Positions 25,697 through 35,711 are shown, counted from the first letter of the stretch. The stretch is 44,100 nucleotides of DNA from Pseudomonas triticifolii (GCF_014358015.1 NZ_JACONV010000031.1:1-44100); one strand, 5' to 3'. Notes: generated by a model not told the origin, from the sequence alone. Translations and numbers: made by a program.

Positions 25697-26747
25697 GTTC
25701 GTCTGGCCCTGGGCATTCGCCCTGCTGCCACTGCCCTGGCTGATGCGCCTCGTGCTGCCGATGGCCGACAGTGGCGAAGCCGCGCTCAAGGTCAGCTTCC
25801 TCAGCGAACTCGAAGGCCTGAGCGGACGCCGCGCCAGGGCCAATCTCCCGGCATGGCGCCAGCGTTCGCCGTTTCTGCTGATCTGGCTGTTGCTGCTGAT
25901 CGCCACCGCTCGCCCGCAATGGCTGGGCGAGCCGCTGCCGGTGGCCGCCAGCGGCCGCGATCTGCTGGTGGCCGTGGATGTTTCCGGCTCCATGGATTAT
26001 CCGGACATGCAATGGCAGAGCGACGAGGTCAGCCGTCTGGTGCTGGTTCAGCACCTGTTAGGCGACTTCCTTGAGGACCGACAAGGTGATCGCGTCGGCC
26101 TGATCCTGTTCGGCAGCCAGGCCTTCGTGCAGGCCCCGCTGACCTTCGACCGACGCACCGTACGCGTCTGGCTCGACGAAGCAAAAATCGGCATCGCCGG
26201 CAAGAACACCGCCATCGGTGACGCCATCGGCCTGGCGCTCAAGCGTCTACGACTGCGCCCGACCAACAGCCGCGTCCTGGTCCTGGTGACGGATGGCGCC
26301 AACAACGGCGGCCAGATTGATCCCATCACCGCTGCACGCCTGGCCGCTGATGAAGGCGTTCGGATCTACACCATCGGCATCGGTTCGGACCCTGACAAAA
26401 GCGGTATCCAGGGACTATTGGGCCTGAACCCGAGCCTAGACCTCGACGAGCCGACACTCAAGGACATCGCCAGCCTCAGTGGCGGTCAGTACTTCCGCGC
26501 CCGCGACGGCGAGCAACTGGAAAAAATCCGCGCCACGCTCGACTCGCTTGAGCCTGTCGCCCAGCAGCCTACGCAGGCCCGTCCCGCGCAAGTGCTGTAT
26601 CAATGGCCCTTGTCCATCGCATTGCTGGTGAGCGTGTTGCTGGTGGTGCGCAGCCTGTGGCCGAACAACGCCATGCAACGTGTACTCGCCCGCCTGCGGG
26701 CCATCGGCTGGCGTGAACGTATCGAGCGACTATGGAGGTCGCGATGA
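25689..26747 (+). CDS. BatA-like von Willebrand factor A membrane protein
   Basis: The 352-residue inner-membrane protein has TM segments near residues 5-25, 60-74 and 308-325, with a VWA domain between the last two. The MIDAS is complete: DVSGSM (Asp97, Ser99, Ser101), Thr174 in GKNTAIGD and Asp202 in TDGANNGG. It should therefore bind a divalent metal and an acidic ligand, probably in a partner protein. It is coupled to both neighbours by overlaps. Function is assigned from family and operon only. Confidence 0.93.
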   Translation: MFEFVWPWAFALLPLPWLMRLVLPMADSGEAALKVSFLSELEGLSGRRARANLPAWRQRSPFLLIWLLLLIATARPQWLGEPLPVAASGRDLLVAVDVSGSMDYPDMQWQSDEVSRLVLVQHLLGDFLEDRQGDRVGLILFGSQAFVQAPLTFDRRTVRVWLDEAKIGIAGKNTAIGDAIGLALKRLRLRPTNSRVLVLVTDGANNGGQIDPITAARLAADEGVRIYTIGIGSDPDKSGIQGLLGLNPSLDLDEPTLKDIASLSGGQYFRARDGEQLEKIRATLDSLEPVAQQPTQARPAQVLYQWPLSIALLVSVLLVVRSLWPNNAMQRVLARLRAIGWRERIERLWRSR

Positions 26748-28465
26748 TCGCCTCCCTCTGGCCGCACTGGTTCCGCCCGTCATGGCTGCTCATCGTGCCT
26801 CTGTTGGTGCTGCTGATCTGGCAACTATGGCACCGGCAGAAACGCGCCGGACGCTGGCAGATCATTCTGCCCGCGGCCTTTCATGCGGTGCTGCTCAATG
26901 GCAGTCGCGGCAGCAATAGCAAACTGCCTTGGGCCGTGCTGGGACTGGCCTGGCTGCTGGCGTTGGCCGCACTGCTCGGCCCCGGTTGGCAGCGCGTCGA
27001 GCAGCTCAGTCAGAAACCGGTTGATCCTTTGGTGGTGATTCTGGAACTCACCCCGCAAATGCTCGCGACCGACATCGCCCCCACGCGACTGGAGCAGGCG
27101 CGACGCAAATTGCTGGATCTGTTGCAGGCACGCAGCGACTCGCAGACCGCCATCATCGTCTACGCCGGCAGCGCTCACACACTGGTGCCGCTGTCCGACG
27201 ACCTGGTCACCAGCCATAACCTGCTGGACGCCATCAGGCCATCGATCATGCCGCTGGCAGGCCAACGCGCCGACCTGGCGGTCGTCAGGGCGTTGCAACT
27301 GCTCAAACAAGGCGCGCTGGGTCAAGGGCGGATCCTGCTGATTGGCTCCTCGCTGAGCGAACAAGAGCGCGAGGGTATTCGTCAGGCGCTGCGCGGACAC
27401 TCACCGCCTTTTCTGATGCTGGGTATCGGCACCGCCGACGGCGCCCCCGTGACTCAGGAAAACGGCAGCCTGCTCAAGGACAGTCAGGGCGCGATTTTGG
27501 TACCGCGTCTGGACAGCAGCAGCCTCAACGACTTTGCCGAACAGATCGGCGGCAGCTACCGTCAAGCACGCAACGATGACGACGACCTTCGCAGCCTGGG
27601 CCTGCTGGCCAGCCCGCAGCAGGTACGTGGCGACGGACAGATCGTGCAGCTCGACACCTGGGCCGATCAGGGTCACTGGTTCCTGCTGCCGCTGTTGTTG
27701 ATTGCCGCCTGTGCGGGCCGACGTGGCTGGTTGTTCTGCCTGCCGCTGCTGTTCATGTTGCCGCAGAACAGCCAGGCGTTCGAATTTCAGGACCTTTGGC
27801 TGCGCCCGGATCAACAGGGCCAGCGGCTGTTGGAACAGCGTCGTCCGGCCGAAGCCGCACAACGGTTCGAGAATCCGCAATGGAAAGGCGTCGCGTTTTA
27901 CGAGGCCGGGGATTATGCCAGCGCCGCGCAGCGCTTCGCTGAAGGCAACACCGCCGCCGATCATTACAATCGGGGCAATGCGCTGGCCCGCAGTGGCGAG
28001 CTGGAGGCTGCACTGGACGCTTACGAGCAGGCGCTGGAACGCCAGCCGGACTTTCCAGCGGCCGTGAACAATCGAGCCCTCGTACAAAGCCTGCTGGATC
28101 AGGCCAACACCAGACAACCGGCCAAAAACGAGCAGCAGAACGCCGAGCAGGACGAGGCCGGGCAACAGGCGTCACAGGATCAGACTCGCAACACCTCGCC
28201 CAGCGAGCAGAACAACGCGCAACCCGATGACAACAACAGCAGTGACAGCCCGCCCCCGGACAGCACGTCGGGTGTGGAAACGTCCGGTGCTTCGAACGAC
28301 GACGAGCAGACCACCCGCCCGCCGCTGCAAGGGGCTGACAGCCCGATCACAGGTGAGCGACGTCAGGAACTGGAGCAGTGGCTCAGGCAGATACCGGACG
28401 ACCCAGGCGAACTGCTGCGGCGCAAATTCCGCTATGAACAGCAACATCAGGAAAAAACCCGATGA
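26744..28465 (+). CDS. BatB/BatC-like fusion: VWA-like domain plus TPR
   Basis: The 573-residue membrane protein combines two Bat functions. Two N-terminal TM helices (about 12-30, 62-80) precede a VWA-like domain (about 95-290), followed by two more TM helices (about 305-345) and a TPR region (about 375-450, with AADHYNRGNALARSGELEAALDAYEQAL). A long Gln/Asn/Asp/Ser-rich tail follows, ending in a conserved LEQWLRQIPDDPGELLRRKF. The MIDAS is degenerate: the DxSxS site reads ELTPQ at 101-105, so metal binding is doubtful. The start is the ATG at 26744, with GGAGG upstream and an ATGA overlap with BatA. Confidence 0.92.
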   Translation: MIASLWPHWFRPSWLLIVPLLVLLIWQLWHRQKRAGRWQIILPAAFHAVLLNGSRGSNSKLPWAVLGLAWLLALAALLGPGWQRVEQLSQKPVDPLVVILELTPQMLATDIAPTRLEQARRKLLDLLQARSDSQTAIIVYAGSAHTLVPLSDDLVTSHNLLDAIRPSIMPLAGQRADLAVVRALQLLKQGALGQGRILLIGSSLSEQEREGIRQALRGHSPPFLMLGIGTADGAPVTQENGSLLKDSQGAILVPRLDSSSLNDFAEQIGGSYRQARNDDDDLRSLGLLASPQQVRGDGQIVQLDTWADQGHWFLLPLLLIAACAGRRGWLFCLPLLFMLPQNSQAFEFQDLWLRPDQQGQRLLEQRRPAEAAQRFENPQWKGVAFYEAGDYASAAQRFAEGNTAADHYNRGNALARSGELEAALDAYEQALERQPDFPAAVNNRALVQSLLDQANTRQPAKNEQQNAEQDEAGQQASQDQTRNTSPSEQNNAQPDDNNSSDSPPPDSTSGVETSGASNDDEQTTRPPLQGADSPITGERRQELEQWLRQIPDDPGELLRRKFRYEQQHQEKTR

Positions 28466-30120
28466 GTCGCGTTTACCCTTTTATGACCGGCCTGTTGCTG
28501 AGTCTGGTTGTCTTGTCGGCGCAGGCTGCAGAGTTGAAAGCCAGCGTCGACCGCACGCGCCTGAACGCCGGGGAAACCGTCGAGCTGACGCTGGAAACCG
28601 ATGACGTCACGCAGTTCGGCAAGCCTGACCTGAGCTCGCTCGACCGCGACTTCGAGGTGCGTGACACCCGCCAGCTCAACCGCCTGACCACCTTGGGCGG
28701 CAATAATCAGGCGACCACTCAGTGGATCATCACCCTGCTGCCCAGGCAAACGGGGAGCGTGGTGATCCCGGCGCTGCAACTGGGTGAGCTGAAAAGCCAG
28801 CCCCTGACCCTGCAGATCCTGCAGAGCGAGCCCTCGGAGCAGAGCAACAACCTGGCACCGGTGTTCATCGAGGCCACCCTGGATCAGGACAGCGTCTATG
28901 TTCAGGCTCAAGCAGTGCTGACCTTGCGCATCTATCACTCGGTGTCACTGTTCGATGACAGCAGCCTGAGCCCGTTGCAGGTGCCGGACGCGCGCGTCGA
29001 AAAACTGGGTGATTCGCGAACCTATGAAAAGCTGATCAACGGGGTACGCCACGGCGTTATCGAGATGCGCTATGCACTCTATCCCCAGCACAGTGGCGTG
29101 CTGACCATTCCGCCTCAAGTGTTCAGCGCGACCCAGGTACAGCCTCAGGCCGCGGGCGCGCAAAGCCAGGACGTCAACCCGTTCGGCCCTCAGCCGGGCA
29201 AGGTGATGCGCGTCAGCTCGACCGAGATGCCGTTGACCGTCAAGCCCATGCCCGCCGATTACCCGGCGCATGTGCCGTGGCTGCCCGCGCGCAGCATCAG
29301 CCTGGAAGAAAGCTGGAGCCCGGAACCGGGCAAGACCCAGGTCGGCGATTCGCTGACCCGCACGATCATCCTCAAGGCCGAAGGTCTGGCCGGCGCGCAG
29401 TTGCCACCGCTGCCCGCCACCGAAGTGCCCGGCCTGCGTCGTTACCCGGATCAGCCGCAACTGCGCAACCTGCCCAGCGAACGCGGCCTGATCGGCACCC
29501 GCGAAGAGCGTGAAGCCCTGGTGCCCGCCCGTGCCGGCGCCATCGAACTGCCCGCCGTCGAAGTGACCTGGTGGAACACCCGCGAGGACCATCTGGAACA
29601 CACCAGCCTGCCTGCCCGCACGTTGCAGATCGGCATCAACCCCGGCCTGACCGTGGACACGCCGGTCAGCAGCGACATGGGCGGCCTGACAATCATCGGC
29701 CCGCCCGTCTGGCCGTGGCAGATGAGCACGCTGTTTTTCGCCTGCACCACCCTGCTCGGCTGTGTGCTCTGGTGGCGCGCGCGCAGCCAGCCGGCCATTG
29801 CCAGAACGGTACAGGCCGGACCAAGCCCGCGTACTGTGCTCGATGACCTCAAGCGCGCGTGTCTGGCCAACGACCCGCAGGCCACACGTCAGGCACTGGA
29901 CGCCTGGGCACGCCAGCAACCGGACACCCTGGCTGACATGGCTGCCCGCTTCGTGCCGCTGTCCGACGCCCTGGATGGCCTGAACGGCGCGCTTTACAGT
30001 GAGACCGGAAAACTCTGGCTGGGCGAGGACCTTTGGCGTGCGATTCGCACCCTGCCCGCCGCCGAACACATTCAGGACCCGGCAGGCGATGCCGGGTTGC
30101 CGCCGCTGTATCCCAAGTAA
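28462..30120 (+). CDS. BatD-like membrane-anchored periplasmic protein
   Basis: The 552-residue protein has a cleavable-type signal peptide (residues 1-23, ending SAQA-AELKA) and a large beta-rich periplasmic region with repeated Ig-like oxygen-tolerance modules (DRTRLNAGETVELTLET; LDQDSVYVQAQAVLTLRIY). A TM helix lies near residue 415 (WQMSTLFFACTTLLGCVLWW), followed by a cytoplasmic tail of about 120 residues. This is the BatD architecture. It closes the MoxR/Bat operon, overlaps the VWA-TPR gene by 4 nt and is followed by a 40-nt gap before sbcD. Confidence 0.93.
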   Translation: MSRVYPFMTGLLLSLVVLSAQAAELKASVDRTRLNAGETVELTLETDDVTQFGKPDLSSLDRDFEVRDTRQLNRLTTLGGNNQATTQWIITLLPRQTGSVVIPALQLGELKSQPLTLQILQSEPSEQSNNLAPVFIEATLDQDSVYVQAQAVLTLRIYHSVSLFDDSSLSPLQVPDARVEKLGDSRTYEKLINGVRHGVIEMRYALYPQHSGVLTIPPQVFSATQVQPQAAGAQSQDVNPFGPQPGKVMRVSSTEMPLTVKPMPADYPAHVPWLPARSISLEESWSPEPGKTQVGDSLTRTIILKAEGLAGAQLPPLPATEVPGLRRYPDQPQLRNLPSERGLIGTREEREALVPARAGAIELPAVEVTWWNTREDHLEHTSLPARTLQIGINPGLTVDTPVSSDMGGLTIIGPPVWPWQMSTLFFACTTLLGCVLWWRARSQPAIARTVQAGPSPRTVLDDLKRACLANDPQATRQALDAWARQQPDTLADMAARFVPLSDALDGLNGALYSETGKLWLGEDLWRAIRTLPAAEHIQDPAGDAGLPPLYPK

Positions 30121-30160
30121 GGATGCAGCCGGGCACACCTCTTCATGACAAGGTAATTCA

Positions 30161-31405
30161 ATGCGTCTGTTCCACACCTCCGACTGGCATCTGGGCCAGA
30201 ACCTTCACGGTCAGGAGCGCGACTTCGAACACGCCTGCTTTCTGACCTGGCTGCTGGCCCGCCTGGCCGAACGCCAACCCGATGTGCTGTTGATCGCGGG
30301 CGACATCTTCGACACCGTCAACCCGCCGGTCAAAGCCCAGGAACGTCTGTACGACTTCATCGTCAATGCCCACGAACAGAACCCGTTGCTGACCATCGTG
30401 ATGATCGCCGGCAACCACGACTCGGGCTCGCGCATCGAATTGCCCGCGCCCCTGATGCGTCGCCTGCGTACTCACGCGCTTGGCCGAGTGTTGTGGCTGG
30501 ACGATGGCGTGCTGGATGCCGAGCGTCTGTTGCTGCCGCTGCCTGATGCCAAGGGTGACGTACGTGCCTGGTGCCTGGCGCTGCCGTTTCTGCGTCCCGC
30601 CGAAGTCACCGGCCCGACGCTGGGCGACGACTACCTCAAAGGCATCGCCCGGGTTCATGAACGCCTGATTGAAGCCGCCAACCGCAAACGTGAGCCCGGG
30701 CAGGCGCTGATTGCCGTGAGCCACGCGCACATGGCCGGTGGTTCGGTGTCCGAGGACTCCGAGCGCAGCCTGATCATCGGCAACGCCGAAGCCCTGCCCG
30801 CCAGCCTGTTCGGGCCGAGCATTACGTACGTCGCGCTCGGCCATCTGCATAAGCCGCAGCGGGTCAATGGTGAAGAACGCATTCGCTACAGCGGCTCGCC
30901 CATCCCCTTGTCGTTCTCGGAAATCGGTTATCAGCACCAGATTCTGGAGATCAACTGCGACGGCGAGACGCTGACCAGCGTCGACACGTGCCTGATTCCA
31001 CGCGCCGTCAATTTGCAGCGTCTGGGACCTGCGCCCCTTGCCGAACTGCTGGTGCAGCTCAAGGAATTGCCCAACGTGGACCTGCTGGCCGACCCGGACC
31101 GGCAGCCCTGGCTTGAGGTGCGCGTGCGTCTGGACGAGCCACAGCCGGACCTGCGCAATCAGATCGAAACCGCCCTGCAGGGCAAGGCTGTACGCCTGGT
31201 GCGCATCGGTGCCGAGTACGCGGGCAAAGGCAGCGCCGACGGCGGTGATGACGATGCCGCACTGATCGAACTGGATCAGCTCAGCCCACAGGAGCTGTTC
31301 AGCCGCGCCTGGCAGGACAACTTCGGCACCGAGGTCGATGAACAGACCCTGAGCGACTTCGCCACGCTGTTGCGTGAAGTGCAGCAGGAGAGCGAACAGC
31401 CATGA
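30161..31405 (+). CDS. sbcD: Exonuclease SbcCD subunit D (Mre11-type nuclease)
   Basis: SbcD is the Mn2+-dependent nuclease subunit that, with SbcC, cleaves hairpins and trims blocked double-strand ends. The 414-residue protein shows all phosphoesterase motifs: HTSDWHLGQN (Asp8, His10), LLIAGDIFD, IAGNHDSGS, ISHAHMAGG-type (here VSHAHMAGG) and LGHLHKPQ. The C-terminal capping and SbcC-binding region is present. AAGGTAAT precedes the ATG. The stop overlaps the sbcC start (ATGA), giving coupled synthesis of the complex. Confidence 0.97.
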   Translation: MRLFHTSDWHLGQNLHGQERDFEHACFLTWLLARLAERQPDVLLIAGDIFDTVNPPVKAQERLYDFIVNAHEQNPLLTIVMIAGNHDSGSRIELPAPLMRRLRTHALGRVLWLDDGVLDAERLLLPLPDAKGDVRAWCLALPFLRPAEVTGPTLGDDYLKGIARVHERLIEAANRKREPGQALIAVSHAHMAGGSVSEDSERSLIIGNAEALPASLFGPSITYVALGHLHKPQRVNGEERIRYSGSPIPLSFSEIGYQHQILEINCDGETLTSVDTCLIPRAVNLQRLGPAPLAELLVQLKELPNVDLLADPDRQPWLEVRVRLDEPQPDLRNQIETALQGKAVRLVRIGAEYAGKGSADGGDDDAALIELDQLSPQELFSRAWQDNFGTEVDEQTLSDFATLLREVQQESEQP

Positions 31406-34400
31406 AGATTCTCGCCATTCGCCTGAAAAACCTGGCCTCTCTGGCCGGACCGTTCGAGCTGGATTTCACCGCAGAACCCTTGGCCAGCGCCGGTCTGTTC
31501 GCCATCACCGGCCCGACCGGCGCGGGCAAGAGCACCTTGCTGGATGCCTTGTGCCTGGCGCTGTTCGGGGCCATTCCGCGCCTGAGCAACATCGGCCAGT
31601 CAAAGGTCCCGGACATCGACGGCGACATCACCACCAGTGATCCACGCACCCTGCTGCGCCGTGGCACCGGCAGCGGTTATGCCGAGGTGGACTTCATCGG
31701 CATCGACCAACGCCGCTACCGCGCGCGCTGGGAAACCAATCGTGCCCGAGACAACGCGGCGAAAAAACTGCAGGCCAGCCGCCAGACCCTGACCGATCTG
31801 GACAGCGAGCAGATCCTCAGTAATCAGAGCAAGCGCGAGTTCGAGCAACTGATCGAAAGCCGCCTGGGCCTGAACTTCGAACAGTTCACCCGTGCCGTGA
31901 TGCTCGCCCAGAGTGAATTCAGCGCCTTTCTCAAGGCCGACGACAAGGAACGCAGCGAACTGCTGGAGAAGTTGACCAACACCGCGATCTACAGCCAGCT
32001 CGGTCGACGCGCCTACAGCAAGAGCAAAGAGGCCGAAGAAGCCCTCAAGGTCCTGACCGCTCAGGCCAGTCATATCAGCCCGCTGGACCCCGAGCAGCTT
32101 GCCGAACTCGAGCAACGCATGAGCGATGCCCAACAGCAGCTCAAGCTGCATCAGGCGCAGCAGCGTCAGCTGGAACTGCAGCAGCAATGGCTGACCGAGC
32201 TGCATAGGCTGCGCGATGAACAACTCGCTGCTCAGGAAAGCCTGACTGCCGCGCAACAGGTATGGAACGATCAGATCAGTCAGCGGCAGACACTTGGCCA
32301 GCTTGAACGCCTCGGCCCGCAACGGCATCGCTTCGCACGGCGGATCACGTTAAACGCACAGCTCGCGCCGTTGGCGGAGCAGATTCGCCAGCACCAGGAG
32401 CAGCAGTTCACGCTGCAAAGCAGCCAGCAGCAACTGCACGACCAACGCAGCCAGGCGCAAGCTCAGTTGCTGGACGCCCAGCAGGCGCACAGTGTCGCCA
32501 GGCCGCTCTTGCAGCAGGCATTCGACGCGCAAAACACACTGAACCGCCTCGCGGAGGAACTGAACAAGGCGTCGGAACAGCATCAGCAGGCCGAACAGTC
32601 CTGCACGCAGGGCCAGACTGGTCTGCAAACCCTGCTCGATCAACAGCAGCAGGTTACACAGCGCCTTGAACGCATTGCCGAACAGCTCGAACACAGCCGC
32701 GATCTGGCACCGCTCGCCCAAGGCTGGAACGCGTGGCGTGATCGCCTGAAGACCCTGACGTTGACCGCCAATCGCCTCAAGCACGGCCATCTTGAGCTGC
32801 CTGCGCTGCAACAGCGTGCCAGCGAGGCCGAGCAACAACTGACGGAACAACGCAGCGCACTGGAATTGCTATACCGCGAGGCCGACTGCGAAGTGGCAGC
32901 TGTCACTGAACAGTTGCAGATTCTCGGCAGCCTGTTGCAGGACAATCGCAAGCAACAGCGCGCCTTTGAAGAGCTGACACGTCTGTGGGCCAGCCTTCAC
33001 GACATCGAACGGCAACTCCAGGAGCTGGCCCGGCAGCAACAGGCTGCCCAGCAGGAACGCGAGCAACTGGTCGCCCAAGGTATCAAGGTCAAGGATGAGC
33101 TGACTGTCGCCGAGCAGACCCTGAGCGTGACCCGGCAACTGCTGGAACGCCAGCGTCTGGCCCGCAGCGCCAGCGTCGAAGAACTGCGCACCCAGTTGCA
33201 GGACGACCAGCCCTGCCCGGTCTGCGGCAGTGCCGAGCATCCGTGGCACCAGCCCGAGGCCTTGCTGCACAGCCTCACCCGGCATGATGAGGATGAACAG
33301 GCCAGCGCGCAGAAAACCGTCGACACCCTGACCGAGCAGCGCAATCTGTTGCGCGAGCACGTGGGCGGCATCATCGCCCGGCAGAAAGAACTGCTGCGCC
33401 AGCATGAGCAACTGGCCGTGCGCCAGCAGGCACTGGCACCGGACCTTGAAGCCCACCCGCTGGGCGCTCAATTGCTGGACCGCGACCCTGCCGGACGCGA
33501 CGCCTGGTTAAGTCAGCAGCTCAGCCAGTTGACCGAAGTCATCGTCCGCGACGAGCAGCGCCAGCAAGCGCTGCTAACGCTGCAGAAAGACGCCGCACGC
33601 CTGCAACATTCAGTACAGACTGCGCAGGAAGCCAGCCAGACCGCCGCACGCCATGTGGCCGATCAGCTTCAGCAGTTGGGCGCCGATCAGCAGCGTCTGG
33701 ACGAAGAGCTGACGGCTTTTGCCTCGCTGGTCACGCCGCAGACGCTGGACGGGCTGCGCAGCGATGCCTCGACCACCGTGATGCAGCTTGAACAGCACGT
33801 GACACAGCGACTCGATCAACTGGAGCAGCAAGGCGAAGAGCAACAGGAACAGCGCGAACGCCAGCAGCGCATCGACAGTGAACAGATTGAGCAGAAGAAC
33901 CGTCTGCAACGCGTCACAGAACACCTGCAGGCGGTCACGGCACTCAGCGAACAGCAGCAGGCCAGTCAGCAAGCGTTGCAGGCGCTGCTGGGCGAATACG
34001 CCAGCGCGCAGCAATGGCAGCAGGCCCTGGAACAGGCCGTTGAGCAGGCCCGCCAGGCCGAAAGCTCGGCAGCCCAATCCTTGCAGGACATCCAGACTCA
34101 GTTGATCCAGCTGGCCGCCGAACTCAAGTCCGGCGAGCAACAGCAGCAGGCCTTGCAACAAGAGCTGACAGAGCTGGACGCCACGCTCACCGACTGGCGC
34201 AATCAGCACCCCGAACTGGACGACGCAGCGCTCGACACCCTGCTGACCTACGACGACAAACACGTCGAGCAATTGCGCCAGCAATCCCAAGCGGCCGAGA
34301 AAGCCCTGGAGCAGGCGCGAATTCTGCTCGATGAACGCGCGCAACGCGTGCAGCAGCATCAGACGCAACATGCCGACCTGACCGACAGCAACGCGCTGAA

Positions 34401-35049
34401 TGCCGCCTTGTTGCAGGCCCAGGAACAGACGGCGCTGAGCGAACAACACAGTGCCGAACTGCGCGCGCAACTGAGCGAAGACCAGCGCCGTCGTGACGCC
34501 AACAGTGAATTGCAGGCCCGCATCAACGAAGCCACCGGCGAATACCAACGCTGGGCTCGACTGGCTGCGTTGATCGGCTCGGCCGAAGGCGACAAATTCC
34601 GCAAGATCGCCCAGGCCTACAACCTCGATCTGCTGGTGCACCACGCCAACGCGCAACTGAAGCAACTGGTGCGCCGCTATCGCCTCAAGCGCGGTGGCAG
34701 CATGCTCGGCCTGCTGGTGCTGGACACCGAAATGGGCGATGAGACACGCTCGGTGCATTCGCTGTCGGGCGGGGAAACCTTTCTGGTGTCGCTGGCTCTG
34801 GCCCTGGGTCTGGCATCGATGGCGTCCAGTACCTTGCGTATCGAATCGCTGTTCATCGACGAAGGCTTCGGCAGCCTCGATCCTGAATCGCTGCAACTGG
34901 CCATGGACGCACTGGACGGCTTGCAGGCGCAGGGCCGCAAAGTCGGCGTCATTTCCCACGTTCAGGAAATGCACGAGCGCATCCCGGTGCAGATCAAGGT
35001 CCGCCGTCAGGGCAACGGGTTGAGCACCATTGAGGTCGGCAGTTCATGA
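31402..35049 (+). CDS. sbcC: Exonuclease SbcCD subunit C (Rad50-type ATPase)
   Basis: The 1215-residue SMC-like ATPase of the SbcCD complex. The Walker A motif is GPTGAGKST (36-44). A Q-loop region lies near VMLAQSEFSAFLKA. Two very long, glutamine-rich coiled coils run from about 200 to 1040 and are joined by a zinc hook CPVC (Cys605, Cys608). The ABC signature is LSGGE (1121-1125), and Walker B ends in Asp1153-Glu1154 (FIDEGFGSLD). The length is somewhat above E. coli SbcC (1048), with the extra in the coiled coil. It overlaps both sbcD and the downstream GST gene by 4 nt. Confidence 0.97.
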   Translation: MKILAIRLKNLASLAGPFELDFTAEPLASAGLFAITGPTGAGKSTLLDALCLALFGAIPRLSNIGQSKVPDIDGDITTSDPRTLLRRGTGSGYAEVDFIGIDQRRYRARWETNRARDNAAKKLQASRQTLTDLDSEQILSNQSKREFEQLIESRLGLNFEQFTRAVMLAQSEFSAFLKADDKERSELLEKLTNTAIYSQLGRRAYSKSKEAEEALKVLTAQASHISPLDPEQLAELEQRMSDAQQQLKLHQAQQRQLELQQQWLTELHRLRDEQLAAQESLTAAQQVWNDQISQRQTLGQLERLGPQRHRFARRITLNAQLAPLAEQIRQHQEQQFTLQSSQQQLHDQRSQAQAQLLDAQQAHSVARPLLQQAFDAQNTLNRLAEELNKASEQHQQAEQSCTQGQTGLQTLLDQQQQVTQRLERIAEQLEHSRDLAPLAQGWNAWRDRLKTLTLTANRLKHGHLELPALQQRASEAEQQLTEQRSALELLYREADCEVAAVTEQLQILGSLLQDNRKQQRAFEELTRLWASLHDIERQLQELARQQQAAQQEREQLVAQGIKVKDELTVAEQTLSVTRQLLERQRLARSASVEELRTQLQDDQPCPVCGSAEHPWHQPEALLHSLTRHDEDEQASAQKTVDTLTEQRNLLREHVGGIIARQKELLRQHEQLAVRQQALAPDLEAHPLGAQLLDRDPAGRDAWLSQQLSQLTEVIVRDEQRQQALLTLQKDAARLQHSVQTAQEASQTAARHVADQLQQLGADQQRLDEELTAFASLVTPQTLDGLRSDASTTVMQLEQHVTQRLDQLEQQGEEQQEQRERQQRIDSEQIEQKNRLQRVTEHLQAVTALSEQQQASQQALQALLGEYASAQQWQQALEQAVEQARQAESSAAQSLQDIQTQLIQLAAELKSGEQQQQALQQELTELDATLTDWRNQHPELDDAALDTLLTYDDKHVEQLRQQSQAAEKALEQARILLDERAQRVQQHQTQHADLTDSNALNAALLQAQEQTALSEQHSAELRAQLSEDQRRRDANSELQARINEATGEYQRWARLAALIGSAEGDKFRKIAQAYNLDLLVHHANAQLKQLVRRYRLKRGGSMLGLLVLDTEMGDETRSVHSLSGGETFLVSLALALGLASMASSTLRIESLFIDEGFGSLDPESLQLAMDALDGLQAQGRKVGVISHVQEMHERIPVQIKVRRQGNGLSTIEVGSS

Positions 35050-35711
35050 CGCCGGTGCTCTACTCGTTCCGCCGCTGCCCCTACGCCATGCGGGCACGCA
35101 TGGCGTTGCACTACGCGGGCTGTGAGGTGGACATTTACGAAGTCAGCCTCAAGGCCAAACCGCCGCACATGCTTGAACGCTCGCCCAAGGGCACGGTGCC
35201 GGTGCTGATTGTTGCCGACTGTGTTCTGGAACAAAGCCTGGACATCATGCACTGGGCATTGGCGCAGAACGATCCAGATGACTGGCTGCTGGCCTGCAAT
35301 CCTTCAGCACAACGCGAGATGGCCGACCTGATCGAAGAAAACGATCAGGCCTTCAAGCTGAATCTGGACCGTTATAAATACGCCGTGCGTTACCCGGAAC
35401 ATCCCGCCGAGCACTACCGCGCACTGGGCGAAGCCTTTCTACAAACGCTGGACGTTCGGCTGCAGTCAGGTCCTTACCTGATGGGAGAGCACCCGACACT
35501 GGCCGACATTGCCATTGCGCCCTTTATTCGCCAGTTCTGTTTTGTCGACCCGGACTGGTTCGCGCAAAGTGCTTATCCGGCGCTGCGCGAATGGCTACAG
35601 CGTTTTCTGGACAGCGGGCTGTTTGCAGCGGTCATGCATAAACAGGCCGATCTTCAAGGGCGAGATACCCAGGCACCGGATGCAAAAAAATCCCCGCTAC
35701 CAGCAAGGTAG
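35046..35711 (+). CDS. Glutathione S-transferase family protein
   Basis: The 221-residue soluble protein has a thioredoxin-like N-terminal domain (YSFRRCPYAMRARMAL with Cys11, then KGTVPVLIV with the cis-Pro, and LEQSLDIMHWA in the GSH-binding turn). The all-helical C-terminal GST domain includes GPYLMGEHPTLADIAIAPFIRQF. Cys11 suggests a glutaredoxin-like or beta/omega-type activity. It is translationally coupled to sbcC by an ATGA overlap, so its expression follows the DNA-repair genes. The biochemical reason for this pairing is unknown. Its last codons and stop lie inside a strong minus-strand terminator. Confidence 0.92.
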   Translation: MTPVLYSFRRCPYAMRARMALHYAGCEVDIYEVSLKAKPPHMLERSPKGTVPVLIVADCVLEQSLDIMHWALAQNDPDDWLLACNPSAQREMADLIEENDQAFKLNLDRYKYAVRYPEHPAEHYRALGEAFLQTLDVRLQSGPYLMGEHPTLADIAIAPFIRQFCFVDPDWFAQSAYPALREWLQRFLDSGLFAAVMHKQADLQGRDTQAPDAKKSPLPAR

